Shown piece after piece: positions 8,226 through 17,700 of a stretch of 62,518 bases of DNA. The stretch comes from an uncultured Ferrimonas sp. (GTDB lineage Bacteria > Pseudomonadota > Gammaproteobacteria > Enterobacterales > Shewanellaceae): the NCBI RefSeq assembly GCF_947489035.1, contig NZ_CANLCI010000025.1, positions 1 through 62,518 of the forward strand. Direction: 5' to 3'. Within the stretch, counting starts at the first letter, position 1. Each line of letters starts with the position of its first letter. The notes beneath the pieces were generated by a model. That model saw only the letters and a program-made list of their open reading frames with translations. It was not told the DNA's origin and did not search any database. The translations under genes were made by a program, and so were the position numbers.

Positions 8226-9805
8226 CGTTTGCGGGCTTTCTTGGCCGCTTTGCGTTTGGCTGCGCTTTTCTTGCGATCCACTTTGGGACGCCCGACGCTG
8301 ATCATCCCCGACAGCTGCGACTTGCCTTCGCTGGAGCGAACAAAGTCGATCGCGGCGATGTGCTTCAATTCGCAGGCACGATTGAGCAACACCTTAGGCA
8401 CCAAATTGCCTTTGTAGCTGCCTTTGTCGTTAATGTGCTTCATCAAAAACAGCGCCGTTTCAAAGGCCACTTCGCCTTCACGGTCGCTGCCGATGCTGTC
8501 TTTCACCGCTTGCTCTGCCATTGGCAACCGCTGGGCGCTGTCTGGCTCGATGCCGCTGCCAAACACAAAGGTGGAATAGGCGGGGTTAAAGTGGCGGGTG
8601 GCTGGGATCTCAAGGTAGTTATCGCGCATCAGCTGATAGCCTTCGGCCTGATCTTGGCTGTAGCCATACAGCCCCGCATACAAGCAGAAGCCTCGGGCAA
8701 AGGCCATCGGTTTATCGCCGGTGGCTCGGCCGCGGATCATCAAGCTGCGCCCCTGTTTATGATCTTGCTCTGGATCCAACATCAACAGCTGCAACGCAAA
8801 CGACAATCCGTCGTTTTGCGCCATGCCCAGCTCAACACACTCTTGATAGGCGTCGCCGTCGTTCACTTCGGCGTAGTGTTTCAGCAGCGCGTGGATCGCC
8901 ACCACCAAGCCTCCCGCCGCGGCTCGGTGCATCAGCTTCAGCCACTTGGTGCCGCTTTCATGGTGGCGCACAAACTCGGCGTAATGAAAGGTAACCAAGG
9001 CTTCTTGGCTGCGCTGTGCTTGTTCAAAAAGGGTTTGCGCGCGGGCTGGATCTTCCGGGCTGTTCAGCAACCCCGAGCAGATCCGCGCCGCCAGCAGCTG
9101 CGATGGCCAATGATCTTGGCGGATCGATTTACGCAGCCAATATTCGGTGTCATCCAGCAGCTGCTGTTGGTTTTTCAACTCTTGCTGGCTGCGCTGCCCC
9201 AGCTTCGGGGCAAAGGCCAATTGCAGCTTGGTGTTCATCTGCTCGGCCAAGGCGTAACAGGCCTCGGCGTCGCCATCAAACGCCAACTGGTACAGGTAGC
9301 TTTCACCGGGATCCCGCGGCTCTTGCCACGGCGCAATGTCGCTGCCGCTGCCGCCCGCCACGGTTACGTACAGGTACTCCGCCAATTCATGCGCGGCTTT
9401 TAGGTGCTCCCGAGCCTGATTTTTGGCGATGGGGCTGCTGCGATAACTGCCATCGGTTTGCGCGTGCACAGCAAAGTTACCGGCGCTGCGCAGTTGGTGC
9501 AGCAGCTCCACTAAAAAGGTTGGCACCGTGGTTTCAAAACTGAGTCGATTCAACCGCTCATTCAGGTTTTCATCGTGCTCGGTTGGCGTGCACTGATAAT
9601 GCGCCATCAACAACGACACGCACTGCTCGGCGAACATCCGCAACTTGGCGACGCAACCATTGCGATCCAGATGGTAGTAATGCTCGCTTAGGCTGGCGGT
9701 GTGATACAGCGGCGCAAAGGCGCGGGCGATAAATTCGAAGTTGGTGGTCAGTTTCAAACTCAGTCTCTGATTTTGGCAGTAGCGGCGCGGGTGATGTCGC
9801 CCCAT
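8222..9805 (-). CDS. DUF4145-like / Sel1-like repeat protein
   Basis: The protein is up to 527 residues. Near the N-terminus NFEFIARAFAPLY, then a segment with AKLRMFAEQCV, resembles the DUF4145-type domain also found at the front of HsdR subunits. The middle (about 165-440) contains degenerate TPR/Sel1-like helical pairs such as GDAEACYALAEQM and ATGDKPMAFARGFCLYAGLYG. The end is very basic (RKKSAAKRKAAKKARKR). The start is uncertain: the ATG at 9805 lacks a ribosome site, while a TTG at 9757, three bases after the stop of a 46-codon frame, would give the length expected of the N-terminal domain. A scaffold or nucleic-acid-associated role is possible, but no function is claimed. Confidence 0.7.
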   Translation of the reverse strand: MGRHHPRRYCQNQRLSLKLTTNFEFIARAFAPLYHTASLSEHYYHLDRNGCVAKLRMFAEQCVSLLMAHYQCTPTEHDENLNERLNRLSFETTVPTFLVELLHQLRSAGNFAVHAQTDGSYRSSPIAKNQAREHLKAAHELAEYLYVTVAGGSGSDIAPWQEPRDPGESYLYQLAFDGDAEACYALAEQMNTKLQLAFAPKLGQRSQQELKNQQQLLDDTEYWLRKSIRQDHWPSQLLAARICSGLLNSPEDPARAQTLFEQAQRSQEALVTFHYAEFVRHHESGTKWLKLMHRAAAGGLVVAIHALLKHYAEVNDGDAYQECVELGMAQNDGLSFALQLLMLDPEQDHKQGRSLMIRGRATGDKPMAFARGFCLYAGLYGYSQDQAEGYQLMRDNYLEIPATRHFNPAYSTFVFGSGIEPDSAQRLPMAEQAVKDSIGSDREGEVAFETALFLMKHINDKGSYKGNLVPKVLLNRACELKHIAAIDFVRSSEGKSQLSGMISVGRPKVDRKKSAAKRKAAKKARKR

Positions 9806-9900
9806 TGTACGAGCTTGAGCAGCAAAATACCGCCTTGGTTACGGTGGTATTTTTTAACCATGTTGCCCACTAAAGCGCCCCACGCACTCGGCGGTTCCAT
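9760..9900 (-). CDS. Possible small frame (46 aa) upstream of the DUF4145-like gene
   Basis: The frame starts MEPPSAWGALVGNMVKKYH and ends ATAKIRD. Codon use is compatible with the genome, and its TGA lies three bases before a TTG in frame with the next gene, which suggests translational coupling. It has no strong ribosome site and no recognisable family; it could also be a remnant. Confidence 0.3.
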   Translation of the reverse strand: MEPPSAWGALVGNMVKKYHRNQGGILLLKLVQWGDITRAATAKIRD

Positions 9901-10055
9901 GGCGCGGCATTAACCAAAAAAAGCCGAGCAAATGCTGATGGTCAGCGACGTATTCTTAACGGTACGCGCCCCATCGGGTGCCAAGCTTGCCTAACTCAAT
10001 CAAGCGGAATGCGTTTGCTAAACACGCTCATCGGTTGCCCGTGACAACACTCAGA

Positions 10056-10092
10056 CATAAAAAATCGGCCGCAACTGAGGTTGCGGCCGATG
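10056..10092 (-). terminator. Terminator of the cytochrome/lipoprotein operon
   Basis: A 12-bp stem, ATCGGCCGCAAC / GTTGCGGCCGAT, with loop TGAG is preceded by AAAAAA on the plus strand (a T-run for minus transcription). It lies about 80 bases past the stop at 10169. Confidence 0.85.
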
Positions 10093-10168
10093 ATGACGCC
10101 CGGTCAGGATCGTTCAATTGGCTAAAACGATCGGCATTAAATCTGGGCTCCCTGCAATGGCACCGCGA

Positions 10169-10678
10169 TTACTGGGTGGCGATGGCCGTAAGATCCACGC
10201 TGGTTTGAGCCAGAGCACCGGCTAACGCCATGCTGTACTTGTAGTTGGCTACGTCGTTATTCCAGTCGTATTGATCTGGGGTAAAGGTGTAGCTGCCGGG
10301 CTGAACTTCCACCAAGGCGCCGTCACACCCGTCAAGATCACAGCTGATCTGGTGAGATTGGTGCCAGCGCAGCTTAAAGTTGCTTTCGCTGCGCGGCGCT
10401 TGCCAATCGGCCGCAGGGTAGCCCATGTACTGCACGCTGATGTTCACCAGCTTGGCGATGGGCTTGGCGTCTGCCGTGGCTAAAGTAAAGCTGATCGCCC
10501 CTGTTGTGGCATCCACCGCCGTTACCGTAACGGCCATCGACGTTGCTTCATCGGCAGGCACCGAAGTTTCAACTGGCGGCTCTGGCGGCGGAGGCGGCGT
10601 ACTGTTGTCGTTGTCATCGTCGTTACAGCCCGCTAAGGCCACACTTAGCGCAACCAGCGCCACTTTCCATGCTTTCAT
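10169..10678 (-). CDS. Periplasmic/outer-membrane lipoprotein, partner of the split-Soret cytochrome
   Basis: This 169-residue protein has a lipobox (LAGC) after a short signal, so it should be lipid-anchored at Cys18. A low-complexity Asp/Asn and proline linker (to about residue 36) leads to a single globular domain with an internal Cys pair (CDLDGC) that may form a disulfide. It contains no heme motif. It lies 15 bases downstream of the cytochrome gene with AAGGAGCAG before its ATG, so the two are surely co-expressed. I infer an anchoring or docking role for the cytochrome; the family is not recognised with certainty. Confidence 0.75.
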   Translation of the reverse strand: MKAWKVALVALSVALAGCNDDDNDNSTPPPPPEPPVETSVPADEATSMAVTVTAVDATTGAISFTLATADAKPIAKLVNISVQYMGYPAADWQAPRSESNFKLRWHQSHQISCDLDGCDGALVEVQPGSYTFTPDQYDWNNDVANYKYSMALAGALAQTSVDLTAIATQ

Positions 10679-10693
10679 GATCTGCTCCTTACC

Positions 10694-11524
10694 TTAAAAG
10701 TGTGAGCCGTGGCAGGTGTCACATTCCATGTTGGTTTTCACCATGGCAGGACGGAAGCTGGTGCTGTGACAGCTTTGGCAAGTGGCGGTATTGCTGGTGG
10801 CTTGCGGCAAGGTATCCGGATCCAGTTCACCGGCCAGCGCCTGGTTCAGGGTTTGCACAATAAAGTAAGCGATTGAGGCCGACAGCAAAGTACAGCGGGG
10901 GCCTTTTTCGCTCATCACTTTGCCGTTGTGCTTGGCCCAAGTGGTTAGCGAGGCGTGACACAGCATCGATTCCGCCACGGTTTGCTCGCCCACGTTCTCG
11001 GCAAACCAGGTGTCGCTGTAATCGTCGCCCAGCGCCGCCTTCAGGAAGGCTTCGTCGTTGTTTGGCAGCGGCGTTTGCTCGTAGTAATTGCCAATTTTGC
11101 TCATTAACGAAGTGGAGACCGCTTTGTCGCCATTGAAGCCGGGCACCTTAACCATGTTTAAGAACATGCCGGTGGCGTTGATGTTGCCGCAGGTGGTGCC
11201 TTCCCCCAAGATCCCCGCCCAGCCATAACGCGCCATCGCGGTTGGGATGTTGGCCCACTGCTGTTGATCGTTACCGGCGGTTTCGGCCAGTGACTCCACA
11301 ATCGAAGAGAACACTTCATTCATGCAGCCTTTGCCAGCCAAGAATGCCTTACGGGCAACGGCGGCAGGATCCAACTGCACATACTCTAACGCGGTGCCAT
11401 CCCACGGGGCGACGGGGGCGGCATCGGCCGCAAATACGCTGCTGTTTACGGTCATGCTACCGGCTGCGGCTGCGCCAGTTAGTTTGATGATCTGGCCTAA
11501 GGCTTGACGACGATTGATGCTCAT
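10694..11524 (-). CDS. Split-Soret-like diheme cytochrome c (C_GCAxxG_C_C family)
   Basis: The protein is 276 residues from the ATG at 11524, which has AGGTGA seven bases upstream; a longer frame reaches 11572. The N-terminus MSINRRQALGQIIKLTG looks like a Tat signal. The body matches the C_GCAxxG_C_C/split-Soret pattern: a GKGCMNEVFSSIVESLAE segment, GEGTTCGNINATG, and a late CRxxxLLSASIAYF-like helix. Two c-type heme sites lie near the end (CQSCH and CDTCH). Split-Soret cytochromes are periplasmic electron carriers, best known from sulfate reducers. The neighbours suggest a respiratory role controlled by the divergent CadC-like regulator; electron donor and acceptor are unknown. Confidence 0.82.
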   Translation of the reverse strand: MSINRRQALGQIIKLTGAAAAGSMTVNSSVFAADAAPVAPWDGTALEYVQLDPAAVARKAFLAGKGCMNEVFSSIVESLAETAGNDQQQWANIPTAMARYGWAGILGEGTTCGNINATGMFLNMVKVPGFNGDKAVSTSLMSKIGNYYEQTPLPNNDEAFLKAALGDDYSDTWFAENVGEQTVAESMLCHASLTTWAKHNGKVMSEKGPRCTLLSASIAYFIVQTLNQALAGELDPDTLPQATSNTATCQSCHSTSFRPAMVKTNMECDTCHGSHF

Positions 11525-11938
11525 AATGCTCACCTGCACTGGGTTGTTATCTAATGGAGTGGCCAACGCCACTTGCCATTCACAGTACGGCGGCCGATGC
11601 CGTAATTACGTGATTCCCACCGAAGTAATGCCGCCATCAACCCAAAGCCAGGCTCATGCGGCTCAATCCTGCGGTCAAACAGCTCCAACTCAATCAGGCA
11701 GTGCGATCCTCCAGCAAAACAGCAAATCCTGAAGGTAATCACCAATTACTAAAATCCACACAGAAGTAATGGCAATTACCAAAAGTGACCGCACTCACAG
11801 TCTGATCCCTTTGCGGTGCATCTTGATTGGCTATATTGCTTTTTGCTAATGAATGAATCGGCCTCATCGGATCCCTCACGTTTTTTGCCTAGGTGAGGGT
11901 TTACCATCAGCGCCACCGCCAATTTAGCGACTGCCAGC
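11525..11938. promoter_or_regulatory. Divergent control region between cytochrome operon and CadC-like regulator
   Basis: No gene is seen here. At about 11735-11785 an imperfect dyad is formed by GGTAATCACCAATTACT and AGTAATGGCAATTACC, which could be an operator for the adjacent OmpR-type winged helix. An AT-rich TATATTG segment at about 11833 is a possible -10 for one of the two directions. Confidence 0.4.
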
Positions 11939-12706
11939 ATGGGACAACTTCACGCAATCGGCTGCTGCCGTTACGATCTAGAACGCGGCGAGCTTCGCCA
12001 TCCGGATAAAGCCAAACCGTGGCATCTGCCACGGGTTGAACAGCAACTGTTACGGCACTTGGTACAGCAGCGGGGGCAGGTGCTGAGCAAACAGCAGTTG
12101 CGGCTGGATCAACAGCAGCAACTGGCCTTCAGCAATTCCGCGGTTGTGAAAGGGATCTTTACCCTGCGCCACTACATCGGCACCGACAGCCACCAGTTGC
12201 TGCAAACGGTGACCGGCCAAGGCTACTGTTTGGCGCCCTTGCCACAATCCAACCACGCCGATCCGCTGCTGCCGATCCGCAGCGGTTCTTGGCAGCCATG
12301 GGCGGGGCTGACACTGGCGGCGCTGCTGGCCGTTGTGCTGGCCTGGCCAACGCTGCAGCGTTGGGCCATCAACCCCAGCCACAGCAACGCCCAGCAACAG
12401 ATAAGCCAGATCCACACCGCCAATGGCGATGCCATCACCATCTATTCGATGGCGAACTCACTGGCCAATAGCCAACTGCTGGCCAGCAATCGACAACGCT
12501 TAGCCACCACCTTAGAACGCTGCCTCAGCAGCCGCTGGGATCGCGCTTACATGGCGCTGTCTCACGATGGCATGATGCTGAACATCACCCTGATTGCCGA
12601 TCTGCTCAATTCGGTGCAGCTGCGCAACATTAAGATCAGCGATTTTCGCATCAATACCGATTTTCTCAGCAACCGGTGGATCAAAGAGGCCAATCTTTGT
12701 GACTAA
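11939..12706 (+). CDS. CadC/ToxR-like membrane-bound winged-helix regulator
   Basis: This 255-residue protein has an N-terminal OmpR/ToxR-type winged helix (about 1-100: VEQQLLRHLVQQRGQVLSK, then VVKGIFTLRHYIG and TVTGQGYCL, the usual wing region). One transmembrane segment follows (about 120-140: GLTLAALLAVVLAW) and then a periplasmic sensor domain of about 115 residues with two cysteines. This is the one-component architecture of CadC and ToxR, in which DNA binding is in the cytoplasm and sensing in the periplasm. Its 3' end overlaps the start of the next gene, a FidL-like partner. Being divergent from the cytochrome operon, it is the likely regulator of that operon (inference). Confidence 0.83.
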   Translation: MGQLHAIGCCRYDLERGELRHPDKAKPWHLPRVEQQLLRHLVQQRGQVLSKQQLRLDQQQQLAFSNSAVVKGIFTLRHYIGTDSHQLLQTVTGQGYCLAPLPQSNHADPLLPIRSGSWQPWAGLTLAALLAVVLAWPTLQRWAINPSHSNAQQQISQIHTANGDAITIYSMANSLANSQLLASNRQRLATTLERCLSSRWDRAYMALSHDGMMLNITLIADLLNSVQLRNIKISDFRINTDFLSNRWIKEANLCD

Positions 12707-13217
12707 AACTCAATGGATTGCAGCAAGCCTGATGCTGCTGTTGCTGGCCACCGGCGCGGCACTGCGCTGGCTGCAACCGGAGCCGGTAAATCGGATCCTC
12801 AGTTGCCGCAACGAGCTGTACGACAACCGCGATGCCCTCAGCGACAAATACTACATGCAGGCCGATTTTGTGCTGCAGCCCGACGCCCGCATCTACTACC
12901 GCTACTTTACCCGTGCCGGCGAACCCGTTGGCCACATCGCCATGACCGGCAAGGTGCTGTCCAGTGGCGGCGAGCCGCAGGTGTACCGCATCGCCATTGA
13001 TAAGCGCAAAGTGAAGCTTGAGGATGAATCGCTGCCACCGCCAGAGCACCTAAAGTATCTGGCCTACACCAGTGGCATGCGGATCTCCGAGCAAGGCAGC
13101 CACAATCTCAGCATCACCTTGCTGGAAGTGGACGAACAGAAAAGCTATGCGGCGGTGTACTTTACCCCCGCCAATGCGGTGTGCAGCTGCTCGATGGCCA
13201 GTAACGTGCAGTTTTAA
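12699..13217 (+). CDS. FidL-like membrane partner of the CadC/ToxR-like regulator
   Basis: The protein is 172 residues from GTG, overlapping the regulator's stop by eight bases, with AAAGAGG upstream. One N-terminal membrane segment (WIAASLMLLLLATGAAL) is followed by a periplasmic domain with conserved-looking features (ILSCRNELYDN, IYYRYF, GKVLSSG) and a terminal Cys pair (CSCSM). Size, topology and position directly after a CadC-type regulator fit the FidL-like family, which probably tunes the regulator's sensor domain much as ToxS acts on ToxR. The assignment rests on pattern and context. Confidence 0.65.
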   Translation: MTKTQWIAASLMLLLLATGAALRWLQPEPVNRILSCRNELYDNRDALSDKYYMQADFVLQPDARIYYRYFTRAGEPVGHIAMTGKVLSSGGEPQVYRIAIDKRKVKLEDESLPPPEHLKYLAYTSGMRISEQGSHNLSITLLEVDEQKSYAAVYFTPANAVCSCSMASNVQF

Positions 13218-13319
13218 GAGGGCAGTGGGGCGGATGCGCCCCTTACGACCCGCGCCGCATTGTTAATCTCGGCGCAGTGCCCTAGGTTAGCCACAGGATC
13301 AATCACCTAGGGATGCACT

Positions 13320-14615
13320 ATGAACAAGGGAATGTTAGCAACGGCACTGTTGGCGCTGCTGCCTGCGGCGCACGCCAGCGAGAGCGACGCACTGGCCAAA
13401 CACAACGCCAGCCTCACCGCGCAAGTTGTTGAATGGCGCCGCCACCTGCACCAACACCCAGAGCTGTCTAACCGCGAAACCGCCACCGCCGCTTACGTGG
13501 CGGAACATCTGCGCCAGCTCGGGTTGCAGCTCACCACCGGCGTTGCCCACACCGGCGTGGTGGCACTGCTGGACAGCGGCAAACCGGGGCCCACGGTGAT
13601 GCTGCGCGCTGACATGGATGCCCTGCCGGTCACCGAACAAGTGGATCTGCCGTTTGCCTCCACCACTAAAACCACCTTTCGCGGCCAAGAGGTGGGGGTG
13701 ATGCACGCCTGTGGCCACGACGCCCATGTGGCGATCTTAATGGGCGTGGCGCAATCGCTGACGCAGATGAAGCAGCAACTTAACGGCAAGGTGTTGTTTG
13801 TCTTCCAGCCCGCCGAAGAGGGCGCACCAGAAGGTGAAGAAGGTGGCGCCGAGTTGATGCTGAAAGAGGGGCTATTTCAACGTTATCAGCCCGACGTTGC
13901 CTTTGGCTTGCACGTTACCTCGGCCTTGCCGGTGGGCGTAATTGGGATGAAATCGGGCCCCGCCATGGCCAGCGCCGATCGGTTTGTGATTAACGTCAGT
14001 GGCGAGCAAACCCACGGCTCGCGCCCTTGGAATGGCGCCGATCCCATCGTTGCCAGCGCCAACATCATTAACGCGGTACAAACCTTGGTGAGCCGCCAGC
14101 TAGACATAACCAAGGCCCCGGCGGTCGTCAGTTTCGGATCGATCCACGGCGGGGTACGCAGCAACATCATTCCCGACCAAGTGGAATTGGTTGGCACCAT
14201 TCGCACCTTCGATGAGGGGATGCGGGCGCAGATCCATCAGCACCTGCCAGAGATTGCCGCCAACAGCGCCGCTTCCCTAGGGGCAACGGCCGCCACCACG
14301 GTAGAAGTGGGCTACCCCGTTACCGTTAATGATCCGCAGCTGTCGCAGTGGGCCATGCCCTATTTGGCGCAGCACAGCAGCAGTGAAGCGGTGGTTAACA
14401 CCGGCTTGATCACCGGCGCTGAGGATTTTTCCTTCTTCGCCCAGCAGGTGCCGGGGGTGTATTTCTTCTTAGGGGTGACCCCGCAAGGGCAGGATCCACG
14501 CCACGCCCCCAGCAACCATTCGCCAAAGTTTTACATTGATGAAGCGGCCTTGCCGGTTGGGGTGAATGCGTTAACCCAGCTGACCTTGGCGCAGATGAAC
14601 AACCCCAAGCTGTAG
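13320..14615 (+). CDS. Secreted M20-family amidohydrolase (AbgA/HipO-like)
   Basis: This 431-residue protein has a signal peptide (MNKGMLATALLALLPAAHA), so it should act in the periplasm. It hydrolyses amide bonds of N-acyl amino acids or similar. Metal-site and catalytic motifs of the M20D branch are present: RADMDALP (Asp98), HACGHDAH (Cys131, His133), QPAEEG (Glu166/167) and a later GLH (His198). A dimerisation domain lies in the middle (from GEQTHGSRPW). Length is normal. The ATG follows AGGGATGCACT. A signal peptide is not universal in this family and suggests scavenging of exogenous conjugates. Confidence 0.88.
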   Translation: MNKGMLATALLALLPAAHASESDALAKHNASLTAQVVEWRRHLHQHPELSNRETATAAYVAEHLRQLGLQLTTGVAHTGVVALLDSGKPGPTVMLRADMDALPVTEQVDLPFASTTKTTFRGQEVGVMHACGHDAHVAILMGVAQSLTQMKQQLNGKVLFVFQPAEEGAPEGEEGGAELMLKEGLFQRYQPDVAFGLHVTSALPVGVIGMKSGPAMASADRFVINVSGEQTHGSRPWNGADPIVASANIINAVQTLVSRQLDITKAPAVVSFGSIHGGVRSNIIPDQVELVGTIRTFDEGMRAQIHQHLPEIAANSAASLGATAATTVEVGYPVTVNDPQLSQWAMPYLAQHSSSEAVVNTGLITGAEDFSFFAQQVPGVYFFLGVTPQGQDPRHAPSNHSPKFYIDEAALPVGVNALTQLTLAQMNNPKL

Positions 14616-14701
14616 CTGAAACCGAAGCTGGCACTGCAATCGCCGCAGCAGCGCCAGAGCAGCCATGTGGTTGCCCTGGCGCTGAACCTCAGCCGCTGCG
14701 G

Positions 14702-17700
14702 TTAATCCAGCGGCCCATCACGGAACAGCGACAACAGCTGTTCGCCATCGTCTAAGGTGCCCAGCTCAACATCTTGACCATACATGCTGTCGGCCAAGGC
14801 TTGCTTGCTTTGCTGCAGCTCCAGCACCCGCTCCTCTACCGTGTGTTCGCAGATCAGCTTATACACAAACACCGGCTTATCTTGACCAATGCGGTAGGCG
14901 CGATCGGTGGCTTGTTGCTCTGCCGCTGGGTTCCACCAAGGATCAAAGTGGATCACCGTATCGGCTTGGGTCAGGTTCAGGCCAACCCCGCCGGCTTTCA
15001 ACGACACCAAGAACAGCGGCACCTTGCCGGATTGGAACGCCGCCACCGCGCTGTCTCGGTCTCGAGTCTGGCCGGTCAGGATGCTGTAATCGATGCCCGC
15101 CTCTAACAAACGCTGTTCAATGCGGCTGAGCATTTGGGTGAACTGGGAAAACAGCAACACCCGCCGTCCGTCGGCCAACATCTGTGGCAGTTGCGCCATC
15201 AGGTAATCCAGCTTCGCGGCTTCGTCCACTTGTTCGGCTTGTTCCAGCTTGGTCAGCTTGGGATCGCAGCAGATCTGGCGCAACTTCAGCAGCGCATCCA
15301 AAAACTCAATGCGGCTTTTGGCCAAGCCTTTTTGCTCTATCAGCTTGCGCACCTTGGCTTCCATGGTAACCCGCACCGATTCGTACAAGGTGCGCTGCCC
15401 TGCTGGCATGGTCACCCGCTTGATGATCTCGGTTTTCGGCGGCAACTCGGTGGCCACCTGATCCTTAATCCGCCGCAACATAAACGGGCTGATCTTCCGC
15501 AGCAGCCATTGCTGTACGTCTTCATCGGCAAACTGTTCAATCGGCTTGCGGTAGTGGCGGTTAAAATGCGCCAAGCTGCCCAAGAACCCCGGCAGCACAA
15601 AATCGTACAGCGACCACAGCTCCCCTAGGTGGTTTTCCATTGGCGTACCACTTAAACCGATGCACTGCTGGGCGTGCAGATCTTTAATCGCCACGGTGGC
15701 TTTGGCGCTGGGGTTTTTAATCGATTGCGCTTCGTCCAACACAATCACCGAGAAGTCGTGCAGCACCATGGTGTCGATATCGCGGTGGATCAACGGGTAG
15801 GTGGTGATCACCAGATCCGCCTGCTCAATGCGCGAGAAATCCTCGGCGCGGCGGCTGCCGTGGATCACCAGCACGTTCAGATCTGGGGTGAACTTGGCGG
15901 CTTCACGGCGCCAGTTACCCACCAAACTGGTTGGGCAGATCACCAAGCTGGGCTTGGCCAGCTGCCCCTGCTCTTTTAATCGCAGCAGGTGCGCCAAGGT
16001 TTGGATGGTTTTGCCTAGCCCCATGTCATCCGCCAGCACCCCACCAAAGCCAAACTGGTGTAAGAAGCTCAACCAGTTAAGCCCTTGCTGCTGATATTCC
16101 CGCAGCTCGGCTTGCAACCCTACCGGCGGCGCCACGGCGGCAATGCCATCAAAATCGTGCAGACATTGCGCCAGCTGTTTTAAACCTTCGTCGCTGTGCC
16201 ATTGGCTGTTGGGGCCGTCTTCCGGCAGCAGCGCCAATTGGTGTTGTTTCAGCTGCACCGTGTCACGGGGTTTGCCATCAGCCAGCTCGGCCAACACCGA
16301 TAAAATCGGTTTTAACGCTTGGTAACCGATCTGCAGCGGCGCGCCATGATCGCGTTCCAGTAACAGATCTTGCCGTGGTTCACGCCAGTCGCGGTTGCTG
16401 GCCAGCCACTTCAACAGCAGCGGCACCAGCGACACCGATTGCCCTTCCAGTTCGACACTCAGCCCCAGATCAAACCAGCTGTCGTGTTGTTCGATGTTCA
16501 GGGCAAAGCCGGTCAGTTTCACCGGTTCCAGATCCAGATCCTCAGCTAAGGTGATCTCCCACCCTTGCTGTTCTAACACCTCGCGCCACTGCCCCAGCCA
16601 TTGTTGCCAGAAGGCGCGGGGGTTGGCTTCGGTGGTTTGCAGCAACAGCGGCACGTGTTCATCGGCGTCGCTGCACACCTCCAGCGGAAACTGCTCCAGC
16701 TGCCAAAACGCTTCTTGCTCGTTGTGGTGATCGCGCTGCACCCACAACGCCCCACGGTCGCTGTTAAACAAACGATGTTCGGGCTTGGGCAACAGCCGCG
16801 GGCTCAGGCGCACGTCGTCATAACCAAAGGAAAACGCCGCCACATACTGCCCTTGGCGGCGCCACAGCTGCAGTTGCGGTTTCAGCGGAGCGATCAGCTC
16901 TTGCTCTGCCCGTTTGCCCGGCAACACGATGTCGGTGCTGCTGTATTGCCCCAACACGGTGCTGGAAAAGTGCTGCGCGGATTCCTCTGACAAGCCCGGT
17001 AAGCTGGCCAGTTGGTGCAGCAGTTCGGTGGCCAGCGGGGTCTCAAGCGGGCCAAATTGATGGTTGTCTACGTCCAGATACCACGGCTGCAGAAACGGCA
17101 GTAACTGCCAGCTGTGGCAGCCTTCCAGTTGCAACTCCAGCACCTTGTTGGCCCCCTCTTGCTGCCAGTGCCACTGCAACCGCCGTGGCTTGTCTTGGCT
17201 GAGGGCAACCGCGGAATTGTCCCAGTACAGCTGCTTCCGCTCGGCCAGACGCAGCAACGCCAATTGGTGCAGGCCCGAGTGCAGATGGCGGGGGCCATGA
17301 CTGTAGGGTTCGGTGCCGGTTTCCAGCAGCTGCAGGGTTTCACGGTCGAAGGCATTCAGGGCGATGTCGTTATGGAAATTGGCCAGCAGCTCCCGGGGGG
17401 ATCGCGCCACCACCTTGCTTAAGCCGCCCTTTTTCAGCTCACGCCGATAGCCGGTTTTAATGACGATGGATTGGTTGCTGCGCTCACTGTCTTGATGCTG
17501 CAGCTTTACCGCTAGATGCTTATCCAGCTGTGGCTGCTCGCCCGCGGCCCATTTGGGCGGATTGAGGATTTTATCGACCCGACCCAGCCAGCGTTGATAA
17601 AGGGTATCGGTACCGCCGTCTTGTTCCAGCGCCGCCAGCAACAGCGCCACGGCGTGCTTGCAACGGCTGCCTACGGGGCAGCTGCATTCGCTGGTAAAGC

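Noticed and set aside
12594..13217. Longer version of the FidL-like gene starting at 12594
   Set aside because: The extension overlaps the regulator's coding sequence out of frame; GTG 12699 with AAAGAGG fits the membrane segment.
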